Source of the DNA: a candidate division KSB3 bacterium
GTDB lineage: Bacteria; Moduliflexota; Moduliflexia; Moduliflexales; Moduliflexaceae
Assembly (NCBI GenBank): GCA_002748425.1
Contig: PDSJ01000021.1
Span: forward strand, 55,467 to 119,466
Direction: 5' to 3'
DNA: 64,000 nucleotides
The notes under the pieces were generated by a model, which saw nothing but the letters and a program-made list of their open reading frames with translations, searched no databases and was not told the origin of the DNA. Of the stretch, positions 8,570-17,863 are shown piece by piece (position 1 is the first letter of the stretch; every line of letters starts with the position of its first letter). The position numbers were made by a program, and so were the translations under genes.

Positions 8570-10522
8570 TCAAACAGTTCTTTCTGCCAGCGTTTCCATC
8601 AACGCTTCCATCTCAAGCTGGGCTTCTTCCCACTGCCGGTAAAAATCCTCGAGTTCCTTCTTCACGCTCGCATGCTCCTTCTGGAGTTTCACAACTCTTT
8701 CACTTTCTTTGTATGTCTCCGGTGCTGCCATCGCGAATTCCAGCGCCTCCTTCTGCGCTTCCATGTCTTCAATGGTGCTTTCCAGACCATTCACCAGTTT
8801 GCGCAGACGGTTCCGTTCCTTACTGATCATCTGGCGGGCCTCAGCTTCCAGACGCTTTTGCTCTTTGTTTTTTCGGACAACAGACAATCCCTCTGCCTTT
8901 ACCGCAGCATGCACCACAAGATCCGATTCGCTGTCGCGTTTTTCCAGATAGTACGAATAGTTACCGGCAAACTGTTTGAGATGGCCGTGCTGAAGCTCTA
9001 CGACACGACCGACGATTTTATCCAGAAAATAGCGATCGTGAGAAATGAGAATCAACGTGCCGTCATAATGTACCAACGCATGTTCCAGGGCCTCTTTCGA
9101 CATCATATCCAGATGGTTGGTCGGTTCATCCATAATCAGGAAGTTTACCGGCGATAACAGGATTTTCGTCAGCGAGACCCGCGCCTTTTCTCCGCCGGAA
9201 AGGACACCGATTTTTTTATAAATATCGTCGCCCTGAAACTGGAAAAGGCCCAAAATATCTCGGACACGCGGACGATACCCATCAGCGGCAGTGGAAACGA
9301 CTTCGTCGTAAATCGACGCATTCAGGTCCAGCGCATCGACCTGATGCTGGGCGTAATACCCGAGCGTCACCCGTTCGCCAATCTCCACACGGCCCTGCTG
9401 CGGCGTGAGTTCTTTCGCGATCACGCGGGTCATAGTCGTTTTTCCGGCGCCGTTCACGCCGACCATGGCGATTTTTTCGCCGCGATACAGTGAGAGATTG
9501 ACGTCCTGCAAGACCCAATCTGTCTCGTAACGGAAAGACATATCTTTCAGATGGAGAACGTCTTTATAGCTCGGGAGGGTGACCTGAATGTGAAAATCAA
9601 GCCGGCGCGGCGGCGGAGGCAGCTCGATCGTTTCCATGTTCTCTAACTGCTTCACCCGACTCTGAACCTGTCTGGCTTTTGTGGCTTTATAGCGGAAGCG
9701 CTGAATAAATTTCTCCTGCTTCTCGCGTTCCGCCTGTTGTTCTTGCCATCTTTTGCGCAGCAGTCCAAGCCGCTGCTCTTTCTCGCGTTCGTAAAAATGA
9801 TAATTCCCGGCGTATTCTTCCAATTTTCCCCGATCCAGTTCATAAATTACTTCAGCCAGCCGGTCAACAAAAAAACGATCGTGCGACACAATTACCACAC
9901 TGCCTGCAAAATCCAGCAGATACCTCTCCAGCCATTCCAAAGACGGAATGTCGAGATGGTTGGTCGGCTCATCCATCAGCAGCAGATCAGGTTTTTGAAG
10001 CAGCAAACGTGCCAGATGGACGCGCATCCCCCAGCCTCCGCTGAATTCCCGCAGCGGACGTTCGTAATCGGCATTTTGAAAACCCAGACCGGCCAGAATC
10101 GCCTTTGCATCTGCTTCCAGCCGATAGCCATCCAGAGCATCATAGCGATGCTCGAGATGTCCGATCTGCTCCAGCAAGGCATCATGATGAGCATCCGGAG
10201 CATTTAATGCATCATGCAGTTCCGCCAGTGTCTTCTCGATCTCCAGGGCTTCGTTCCGCCCTTGTAAAACGATCCGCAGAATCGAGCCATGCCAAGGCAC
10301 GATTTCTTCCTGCGGCAAGTAGCCGATTTGATAGCCTTTCGGGGTGATAATGCTGCCGTGATAATCACCGATCTCGCCGGTCAGGATGCGCAGCATCGTG
10401 GTTTTGCCGGCTCCGTTCGGTCCGATCAGCGCAGCCCGCTTTCCAGCCTGAAGAATCCAGTCGACACCATTTAACAGCTTGCGGTCGCCGATTTCATAGT
10501 GTAAATCTCGGATCTGTAACAT
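8570..10522 (-). CDS. ABC-F family ATP-binding protein
   Basis: 650 aa with two ABC domains: GPNGAGKTTMLR / FSGGWGMRVHLARLLLQKPDLLLMDEPTNHLD and GVNGAGKTTMTR / LSGGEKARVSLTKILLSPVNFLIMDEPTNHLD. No TM segments. Confidence 0.95.
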   Translation of the reverse strand: MLQIRDLHYEIGDRKLLNGVDWILQAGKRAALIGPNGAGKTTMLRILTGEIGDYHGSIITPKGYQIGYLPQEEIVPWHGSILRIVLQGRNEALEIEKTLAELHDALNAPDAHHDALLEQIGHLEHRYDALDGYRLEADAKAILAGLGFQNADYERPLREFSGGWGMRVHLARLLLQKPDLLLMDEPTNHLDIPSLEWLERYLLDFAGSVVIVSHDRFFVDRLAEVIYELDRGKLEEYAGNYHFYEREKEQRLGLLRKRWQEQQAEREKQEKFIQRFRYKATKARQVQSRVKQLENMETIELPPPPRRLDFHIQVTLPSYKDVLHLKDMSFRYETDWVLQDVNLSLYRGEKIAMVGVNGAGKTTMTRVIAKELTPQQGRVEIGERVTLGYYAQHQVDALDLNASIYDEVVSTAADGYRPRVRDILGLFQFQGDDIYKKIGVLSGGEKARVSLTKILLSPVNFLIMDEPTNHLDMMSKEALEHALVHYDGTLILISHDRYFLDKIVGRVVELQHGHLKQFAGNYSYYLEKRDSESDLVVHAAVKAEGLSVVRKNKEQKRLEAEARQMISKERNRLRKLVNGLESTIEDMEAQKEALEFAMAAPETYKESERVVKLQKEHASVKKELEDFYRQWEEAQLEMEALMETLAERTV

Positions 10523-10811
10523 ACTTTATCATTCTATATATCATATTCTATTCAGCACACACGGAGATCCCTCCGGCACAAGTGCAGTACCCTCTTTTAC
10601 GATTCGGACGAATTTTTCAACTAAATTCTGGGGATTATCACAAAAACTTCCGCTGAACGGCCTCCGATCAATCGTCCATGACCTGAATTCGAGTGGACTG
10701 TGAGCGTGGAAAAGGTACGACGTTTACGATCAGGCTGCCCAAAGCACCGCAGAATGTATAAGTACGCTCCACACGGGGAACGGATTTTTTCAGCGGCATG
10801 TCAATCAAGAC

Positions 10812-10858
10812 CTTTTCACAGATTGTGTGTCAATGCTTTTTAACACACAATCGAAAAG
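10812..10858. repeat. Imperfect inverted repeat / hairpin in a long non-coding gap
   Basis: cttttc-aca-gattgtgtgt (10812-10830) pairs with acacacaatc-gaaaag (10843-10858): 16 bp with a 3-nt bulge. Confidence 0.6.
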
Positions 10859-11235
10859 AACCATACAGACCTCCCCTGATACGAGCTCTGTAGAAGTTAT
10901 TGAAATTCAAAGCATCCCATAAGCTATGCGTAATTCCTCATCTGAAAGAATTTTTTCTTGACAAGGCCTGCCTTTTCCTGCCATTCCGCACGTAGCGAGG
11001 AGTGGTCGCAGGCCAATCAGCGCTTTCATCAGGCTCTTTGCGAATGGGGCCAGAGGAAAACTGCATCAACAAAGCCGTCAATGCGCCCACCGGTTCAGCG
11101 TACCGTATCGCATGGTAAAAACGTAGAGATGCTCTTGAGACGGAGCACTATGCAGTAACGAGTGTTTGTCTGTATTTGTCCAGCCTGATAAAGAAGAATT
11201 TGTATCACAGTTTCAGCAGACGCGTTGAGAAAAAC

Positions 11236-11889
11236 ATGGCAGATTTCCGGACGCATAGCATCACCGGACTAATCACAGGGTACGCCGCTGCAATCGGCGT
11301 GACAAACCTGCAGATCGTCGCACAGCCTTTGACGCCATTGTATATGTTTACAGCCGCTTTTATCGGCTCGTTTCTGCCCGATTTGGACAGCGATCACGGA
11401 ACATCCTTTAAAATTGTATTCAGCGTATCGGCAATATGCGGCGGAGGCATGAGTTTCCTCTATTTTCTCCAACAACACACAATCAGCCTCTTCTCCTGGG
11501 TGCTTGTCCCGCCGCTGATAACGCTGATAATCCGATACGGCATCGGCGCATTGTTCAAAAAATGTACAGTTCATCGAGGCATTTTTCATTCGCTGCCCGC
11601 GATCGGTATCGCAAGCTTGAGCGCGCTGCTCCTGCTGCGATCTTTTGCGCTGTCCTCACTGGATGCGCTCCTGATTTCCGGAAGTATCGGCCTCGGCTAT
11701 CTCAGCCATCTCATTCTGGACGAGCTCTACGCCGTTAACTTTGACGGCTTGAGATTCAGCCCTAAAAAATCTCTGGGGACCGCCCTCTCCCTCGGCAGCT
11801 CTTCGAAATTGGTCACCGTGAGCACCTATGTTCTGCTGACAGCACTGTTTGCGCTCAACTGCGACATGCTGGCAACGATTTTACTGTAG
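11236..11889 (+). CDS. YdjM/DUF457-like membrane-bound metal-dependent hydrolase
   Basis: [19 protein letters not shown]... DLDSDHGTS... [12 protein letters not shown]... [19 protein letters not shown]; conserved H/D motifs and TM segments. Start at the internal ATG preferred over 11176. Confidence 0.8.
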   Translation: MADFRTHSITGLITGYAAAIGVTNLQIVAQPLTPLYMFTAAFIGSFLPDLDSDHGTSFKIVFSVSAICGGGMSFLYFLQQHTISLFSWVLVPPLITLIIRYGIGALFKKCTVHRGIFHSLPAIGIASLSALLLLRSFALSSLDALLISGSIGLGYLSHLILDELYAVNFDGLRFSPKKSLGTALSLGSSSKLVTVSTYVLLTALFALNCDMLATILL

Positions 11890-12094
11890 ACGACCGACTC
11901 TGCTCGAGTACGAAGCAAGATTTACTCAGCATCTGACACAGGGTTTCACACGGCAAATCCGCCCACTGTCCACTAAATACGGTCAGAGGTCTACTCATAA
12001 TACTCTCTCCTCAGAAATTCACATTTTCCCTGCAAAGCGGCAGCAGCACCCCTGACTCCCCCTTTGCACGTCAACGACTCCAGGCTCCGATCGA

Positions 12095-13267
12095 TTACAG
12101 GTCAAGCCATACAGCGCCCTGGCGTGAACTCTCAACGCATTTCCCGATAAATTTCACTCCGGCAATTCCATCATGCACCGTCGGGAAATCAAGTTCATCC
12201 GCACCCAAGTCTTCACCAGCGTTTTTGCGTAACAATGCATGTAAAAACGTGCGGTAAATATTGGCAAATGCCTCAAAATAGCCTTCAGGATGCCCGGCGG
12301 GCACACGCGAATATGCCGCGGCATGGGGAAGCAGTTCATCCCGGCCTCGCGATAACATGACTGTGGGCTGTCCGAGACGAGAGACTTTCAGATAATTCGG
12401 ATTTTCCTGCGTCCATTCGAGTGACCCCTGTGTACCGTAAATGCGGATTTTGAGGTCATTATCATGGCCGACAGCGACTTGACATGTCCAATATAAGCCT
12501 TTGGCGCCGTTATCATATTCCAGCATAACCGTGGCATTATCGTCCAAGACGCGATCTTCACCGAAGATATCGAGACGAGCGCACAGGGAACGGATTCTTA
12601 AACCGCTGATGTAGGCAACGAGATTTTCAGTATGGCTGCCGATATCGCCGATACAATTCGCCTTTCCCGTGAATTCAGGATTCGTGCGCCATGCCGCCTG
12701 TTTCTGCCCGTCTTTTTCGATTGCTGTGGCCAGCCAGTCCTGCGCATATTCGGCATTGATAAAGCGAATTTCGCCGATTGCCCCGTTTTGCACCATTTCG
12801 CGAGCATGTTTGACCATCGGATATCCTGTATAAGTATAGGTCATACAAAAGAAAAGTCCTTTTCTTTCTGCAAGATCTGCAAGTTCTTCGGCATCGGCAA
12901 GCTCCGGGGTCAGAGGTTTGTCACAGACGACATGAATGCCATTTTCCAGAAAGGCTCTGGCAATCGGATAATGGGTGCTATTCGGGGTCACAATGACGAC
13001 AAAATCGATTTTATCCTCACGTGCACCCTCCGCCTTTGCCATCTCTTCGAACGTTTGATAGAGACGGCTTGCATCGATTCCAAGGGCTGCTCCTGTTGCC
13101 AGAGTGTTTTGATAATCACGGGAAAAACATCCGGCGATAAGTTCGGTCATTCCATCAAATTTAGCGGCTTTACGATGCACGTCGCCAATAAACGCGCCTT
13201 GTCCGCCGCCAACCATGCCGTAACGCAGCCTACTCGCTACGCAGCGTGTTTTACTGCTCTCGATCAT
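12095..13267 (-). CDS. Gfo/Idh/MocA family oxidoreductase
   Basis: 390 aa; RYGMVGGGQGAFIGDVHRKAAKFDG, FVVIVTPNSTHYPIARAFLENGIHVVCDKPLT. SD-like aggagg upstream of ATG. Confidence 0.93.
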   Translation of the reverse strand: MIESSKTRCVASRLRYGMVGGGQGAFIGDVHRKAAKFDGMTELIAGCFSRDYQNTLATGAALGIDASRLYQTFEEMAKAEGAREDKIDFVVIVTPNSTHYPIARAFLENGIHVVCDKPLTPELADAEELADLAERKGLFFCMTYTYTGYPMVKHAREMVQNGAIGEIRFINAEYAQDWLATAIEKDGQKQAAWRTNPEFTGKANCIGDIGSHTENLVAYISGLRIRSLCARLDIFGEDRVLDDNATVMLEYDNGAKGLYWTCQVAVGHDNDLKIRIYGTQGSLEWTQENPNYLKVSRLGQPTVMLSRGRDELLPHAAAYSRVPAGHPEGYFEAFANIYRTFLHALLRKNAGEDLGADELDFPTVHDGIAGVKFIGKCVESSRQGAVWLDL

Positions 13268-13369
13268 GTTTTGTTCCTCCTTTGGACTGGGACATCATCT
13301 TGTCCCGACGATTCCTGAAAAGCCTGTATCCTGCTAAAGAGATCAACGCTGTCATGACACGTTAAACAG

Positions 13370-13384
13370 GCAAAATTTGTGCCA
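13370..13384 (-). promoter_or_regulatory. Sigma-54-type promoter (-24/-12) upstream of the Gfo/Idh/MocA oxidoreductase
   Basis: Minus strand reads TGGCAC-AAATT-TTGC: exact TGGCAC-N5-TTGC core, about 100 bp upstream of the ATG at 13267 and correctly oriented. Confidence 0.7.
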
Positions 13385-13440
13385 AGATGTGTACAAGCTG
13401 CCGACATCCCTGATATTCATGGGCGTGACAAAGAAAATCC

Positions 13441-13470
13441 TTGACATCTCAGGACCATCAACCATATTTT
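13441..13470 (+). promoter_or_regulatory. Sigma-70-like promoter upstream of the radical SAM-reductase fusion gene
   Basis: TTGACA (13441-13446), 18 bp, TATTTT (13465-13470). Confidence 0.4.
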
Positions 13471-13656
13471 ATCGTGTCAGTCTATCGCACACTGCCATCT
13501 GAACAAGTTCAAAAACCGGTACAGATATATGAGGAGCTCGATCCTCTTCTTGACGCTAATGTGAAATGGAGTAAAAGCCTTGCCCAAAATTTCGAAGCTC
13601 GTCACTATCAGGTCTTTTCCGCGACCACCAAGAAAAAATAACACTAAGGCTTTTCT

Positions 13657-15660
13657 ATGAGATTACAAGAATATCTTTTTGAAGTCGCACCCAGGGCCCC
13701 GCTGTACGAACTTGCCAGACGAGGACTGATCCGTTCCCCGAATCCGCTGACCATTACTTACTCTGTGACGGCGGCCTGCCGCAGTCTTTGCAAAACCTGC
13801 AATATCGGACGGACATATTTGGAAAATCCAGAACGCGCCAAACGGGATCTTACGCTCGATGAGATCGAGAAAACCTTTCGACATCTGGGACATATCTACT
13901 TTTTCAACGTATCCGGCGGCGAGCCCTTTATGCGCATGGATCTTCCTGAGATTTGCCGTCTGGCCTTTATTCATCTCAAGCCCAGACTGATCAGCATTCC
14001 CACGAATTCCCTGGCTCCGAGAGCTATCGAGAAAAGCACATTGAAAATTCTTGACTATATGGAAGAACTGCTGCCTGATTCGGTATTTCTCTCGGTCAAG
14101 CCCTCCATTGACGGGGTCGGCGAAATGCACGACTACCTGCGCGGGATTAAAGGGAATTTTGTCAAACTGGAAGAAACGATCGATCGTCTGCTGGCGCTTC
14201 GCTCAAAAAATCCGAGACTCCATGTCGATCTCGGTTCCGTAATTTCCAATTTCAATCTCCACCACCTGCACGATTTGGAGGATTGGGTTCATCAGCGCGG
14301 CATTGAGGCCTATCGACATGAAATTGCGGAACAACGCGTGGAGTTTCATAATATCGGAGACCCGATCACCCCGTCTCCGGAAATCTATGAAAAACTGACC
14401 CTGGAATTTGCAGAGAAGATTGTGCGCAACATTAAAGAAAAGGGCTTTTTCACCAGAGTCACCGAAGCGATCCGTATCAGCTACTATCATGTTGCTGTCG
14501 AAATTCTCCGGCAGCGACGGCAGGTGACGCCCTGTTACGGTGGCCTGGCCAATATCCACATGGATCACGACGGCGAAATGTGGGCCTGCTGCATTCTTGG
14601 AGGCGAGCAGTCAATGGGCAATGTACGGGACTGGGACTACGATGTGCCGGCGCTTCTCAACTCAGAGCAAGCCAAAACAGTCAAAAAGTATATTGCCGAC
14701 GGCAACTGTGCCTGCCCCCTGGCCAGCCAATGGCTCAACAATGTGCTTCTAACGCCGCGCCACATGTTGCGAGTGCTCTATACGCTCTTTGTCCGCTTCC
14801 CCTTAGCCAAATCCTCTTCGAAAGAAAACAAGCCTGCACGAAAAATCAATCCGAAAGACGTTAAAGTCCGCATTCGGGGCACTTCCCCCCGCTCAGCCAT
14901 TGTACAGGAAAAGGCCGGGGTTATCAGCGCTCCGAAAAATGCTGATCTGCCGTTCTTTGAAATCGAAGCAGCCGAAACCGCAGCCCAGGACACTCCGCTC
15001 CCCTCAAAATTTCCCAAATCACTCCACCGCGTCGAATCGGTCCGCGATCTGACCTCCTCAACCTGTCTCTTACAAATCGAGAGAAACGGCCTGCACTTTA
15101 TCCCCGGCCAATATGCAATGCTCGGAAAACCCGGAAGTTTCGAGGCGCGCGAGTACACGATTTACTCAGGAGTGCAGGACACGCAGTCTTTGAAATTTCT
15201 GATTACAGTCGTGGATGGCGGCCGGGTCTCACAGGCCCTGCGCAACTGTGTGGCAGGAGAGATATTAGAACTGGAAGGCCCGATGGGCTATTTTCAGCTC
15301 GAGAAGCCCTCAGCCGCCAAAAAGCATTACTTTATTGCCACTGGCAGCGGAATCGCGCCTTTTCATGCTTTTACCCAAAGCGAAGCAGAACTCAATTTCA
15401 CCTTATTACACGGTGTGCGCTGGCTTGCTGATTGCTATCACAAGGACGACTATGACCCGCAGCGCTATATTTCCTGCGTCAGCCGCCAAAAAGGCGGCGA
15501 TTTTTACGGACGGGTCAGCGATTATCTGAAAACTCAGACACTGGCACCCGATGTCTGCTATTATCTCTGCGGTAACTGCGATATGATTTACGACGTCCAC
15601 GACATCCTCACAGAGAAGGGCGTGCCTCATAACCAGATCAAAACAGAGATCTTTTATTAA
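13657..15660 (+). CDS. Radical SAM/SPASM-like protein fused to a C-terminal ferredoxin-NADP reductase-like FAD/NAD(P)-binding module
   Basis: 667 aa. N-terminal CRSLCKTC (CxxxCxxC) and VSGGEPFMR; later Cys-rich TPCYGG...WACCILGGEQ...NCACPL. C-terminal FIPGQYAMLGKP, AREYTIYSG, GPMGYFQL, FIATGSGIAPFHAF, YYLCGNCDMIYDV match FNR-type reductases. One uninterrupted frame. Confidence 0.88.
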   Translation: MRLQEYLFEVAPRAPLYELARRGLIRSPNPLTITYSVTAACRSLCKTCNIGRTYLENPERAKRDLTLDEIEKTFRHLGHIYFFNVSGGEPFMRMDLPEICRLAFIHLKPRLISIPTNSLAPRAIEKSTLKILDYMEELLPDSVFLSVKPSIDGVGEMHDYLRGIKGNFVKLEETIDRLLALRSKNPRLHVDLGSVISNFNLHHLHDLEDWVHQRGIEAYRHEIAEQRVEFHNIGDPITPSPEIYEKLTLEFAEKIVRNIKEKGFFTRVTEAIRISYYHVAVEILRQRRQVTPCYGGLANIHMDHDGEMWACCILGGEQSMGNVRDWDYDVPALLNSEQAKTVKKYIADGNCACPLASQWLNNVLLTPRHMLRVLYTLFVRFPLAKSSSKENKPARKINPKDVKVRIRGTSPRSAIVQEKAGVISAPKNADLPFFEIEAAETAAQDTPLPSKFPKSLHRVESVRDLTSSTCLLQIERNGLHFIPGQYAMLGKPGSFEAREYTIYSGVQDTQSLKFLITVVDGGRVSQALRNCVAGEILELEGPMGYFQLEKPSAAKKHYFIATGSGIAPFHAFTQSEAELNFTLLHGVRWLADCYHKDDYDPQRYISCVSRQKGGDFYGRVSDYLKTQTLAPDVCYYLCGNCDMIYDVHDILTEKGVPHNQIKTEIFY

Positions 15661-15719
15661 AAAACGGACGCTGATATGGCCGCACCATGGCGTCGTTGCT
15701 TCTCTTCGTGCAGCAACGG

Positions 15720-16001
15720 CTAATACCGGCGAGGAGGGCTGGTTCTTTGGCTCGAAGACGTACTGCCATCGTATTGTTCACGTTCATGCTCTCGAATGGC
15801 ATCCCCAATGACGGCTCCGGCAGCGCCGCCGACAGCCGCTCCGATGAGGGCACTTTCCGTATCCTCTCCGATGTCATGGCCGATGACTGCGCCAAGTGCT
15901 GCCCCGGCAGCAGCGCCTTGCTGCATCCGATACGACGTCCCACATCCGATCCCGCTCAGCAACAACATGCCACAACACAGACTGACAATAATTTTTCTCA
16001 T
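15720..16001 (-). CDS. Glycine-zipper lipoprotein
   Basis: MRKIIVSLCCGMLLLSGIGCG lipobox-like N-terminus then AAAGAALGAVIGHDIG...ALIGAAVGGAAGAVIGDAIREHE glycine-zipper repeats. Confidence 0.8.
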   Translation of the reverse strand: MRKIIVSLCCGMLLLSGIGCGTSYRMQQGAAAGAALGAVIGHDIGEDTESALIGAAVGGAAGAVIGDAIREHEREQYDGSTSSSQRTSPPRRY

Positions 16002-16109
16002 CATAAGTACCTCCACTGTTCAGGCTGAAGTCCGTTTAGCGCTGTCCGGCACATTCGGACACACAGCATGGTGATTTAAGCACAAAGAGTATTGACAGTA
16101 TCTGACAGA

Positions 16110-16124
16110 GCAAGTATTGTGCCG
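16110..16124 (-). promoter_or_regulatory. Possible sigma-54-type promoter upstream of the glycine-zipper lipoprotein gene
   Basis: Minus strand reads CGGCAC-AATAC-TTGC: one mismatch to TGGCAC-N5-TTGC, with the GG and GC dinucleotides intact; about 110 bp upstream of the start. Confidence 0.45.
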
Positions 16125-16304
16125 CCGATTCTTCTGCCTGAGACAGCAGAAGACTCGCGAAACGCAACAAGGCATTTTCTCAGGACTTCATTGCAGCACG
16201 ATCAGCAGACGCAGCAAGAGAGCTGTTTACAGTTTAGTCTGTTTTCGGAACTGAAATTTCTTATCTATGTTCTTGTATTTCTTTTCAGAACGTAAAAAAA
16301 ATTT

Positions 16305-16781
16305 ATGGACGATTTAACACATTTTGACGATCAGGGACGCTCGAGAATGGTTGATGTGAGCGACAAAACGATCAGCAAACGCGAAGCTTGCGCCAGCGGC
16401 ACAATATCCATGCAGCCGAAAACTTTCGACATGATTGTCAAGAAAGAGATCCGGAAAGGTGATGTGCTGGAGGTCGCCAGGGTTGCCGGCATCATGGGGA
16501 CCAAACAAACGAGCGCCTTGATTCCGATGTGCCACCCCCTGCCGATCAGCAGCGTAGCAATTCACTATCGATGTCACGAAAAAACAGCGGCGATCGATAT
16601 TGAGGCCACAGTGCGCGTCACCGGCAAAACTGGTGTGGAAATGGAGGCTCTGACTGCCGTAAGCATCACAGCCCTCACCATTTACGATATGTGTAAAGCC
16701 GTGGATCGAGGAATGAGCATTTCCGATATTCGCCTTTTACGGAAAAGCGGGGGCAAAAGCGGAGTGTTTCAGGCTCCATAG
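16305..16781 (+). CDS. moaC: Cyclic pyranopterin monophosphate synthase MoaC
   Basis: 158 aa; LTHFDDQGRSRMVDVSDK, KTSALIPMCHPLPIS, TGKTGVEMEALTAVSITALTIYDMCKAVD, LLRKSGGKSG are diagnostic. Confidence 0.97.
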   Translation: MDDLTHFDDQGRSRMVDVSDKTISKREACASGTISMQPKTFDMIVKKEIRKGDVLEVARVAGIMGTKQTSALIPMCHPLPISSVAIHYRCHEKTAAIDIEATVRVTGKTGVEMEALTAVSITALTIYDMCKAVDRGMSISDIRLLRKSGGKSGVFQAP

Positions 16782-17055
16782 AACAAGAATCTGACACGGT
16801 TGAAGAAGGAGCAGGAAGCTTTCACAGACAGCACTCAAAGCCCTTTAAACGAGCATGGCAGAACTTGCCGGGAAACTTGTGAGAAGCATGCAGAAACACT
16901 GCGCGGTTTGAGTTGACGGGAAATGTGTAAAATTCTACTTGACGCATTCCTGGAAAGAAGGTTATGCTTGACAAGAATGCTTTGGCACAACAGCCGAACT
17001 TCACCCGGAAAGCACACCGTATTTCCAAGCGGCATCATGAGAAAAGGATACGCGT

Positions 17056-17715
17056 ATGGCACAACGAGATTATTATGAAGTTCTTGGAGTCGAGAAAACC
17101 GCATCTGATGCTGAGATCAAACACGCTTACCGGCGTGCAGCCCTGCAATATCATCCGGACCGAAATTCCGGCGATGAAAGCGCTGCAGCACGCTTTCGGG
17201 AAGCTGCCGAAGCCTATGAAGTCTTATCAGAGCCGGAGACGCGGCAACAATATGATCGTTACGGACACGGTTTTAATACACGCCATGCCGCGCACGAACA
17301 GACGCGGCCTTCACCGCCGCCCCATCAGGAACCCTCTGATATTATGGAAGAACTCTATATTGAGCTGGGCTGGATGCTGGTCAACGAACATGGACGCTAC
17401 ATCCCAGCTGATATTTTCGAGGTCACCTTCCATGAAGAGCTGCAGAACGGCATTAAACTTCCCTTTATCTCCGAACGCACGCATCATCCTGCGACACATG
17501 TACCGGTGGTCTGGATGAAAAAAATTAAAAAAAGCGGTCTGAAAAGCAGGAAAAAGACCGGCAAGGCGAGGAGTACTGCATACCTCAAAGAATCTCTGGA
17601 GGAAGTCGGCCTGTCGATGGAGGATTTATCCTTTTCCGAGTTGTTTGAGTTCAGTAAAGATATTGGTATGTCTATCGGAGTGAAGGTCTTAAAAACCCTG
17701 GTGGGAAGAAAATAA
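17056..17715 (+). CDS. J-domain (DnaJ-like) protein
   Basis: [37 protein letters not shown] (HPD motif) ... [18 protein letters not shown]-terminal part not recognised; no DnaJ zinc-finger repeats. Confidence 0.9.
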   Translation: MAQRDYYEVLGVEKTASDAEIKHAYRRAALQYHPDRNSGDESAAARFREAAEAYEVLSEPETRQQYDRYGHGFNTRHAAHEQTRPSPPPHQEPSDIMEELYIELGWMLVNEHGRYIPADIFEVTFHEELQNGIKLPFISERTHHPATHVPVVWMKKIKKSGLKSRKKTGKARSTAYLKESLEEVGLSMEDLSFSELFEFSKDIGMSIGVKVLKTLVGRK

Positions 17716-17863
17716 CAGCGAAACTCTCATGATGGGACGATGAGCACTGCAAGCAGCCGAGCGAGATCAGTACAGGTCCAGCGCTCTGGAATGAGTAGTG
17801 CCATAAAGCCGTGCGCGTTCAAACGCAGTGAAGTCCGCATGAGACCTATGAGAATACAGAGGT

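Noticed and set aside
10958-11158. 66-aa + ORF in the 700-bp gap
   Set aside because: Short, composition atypical for a protein, no SD and no recognisable motif.
13441-13641. 66-aa + ORF just before the radical SAM fusion gene
   Set aside because: Begins at a TTG that is better explained as the -35 box TTGACA; no recognisable motif and no SD.
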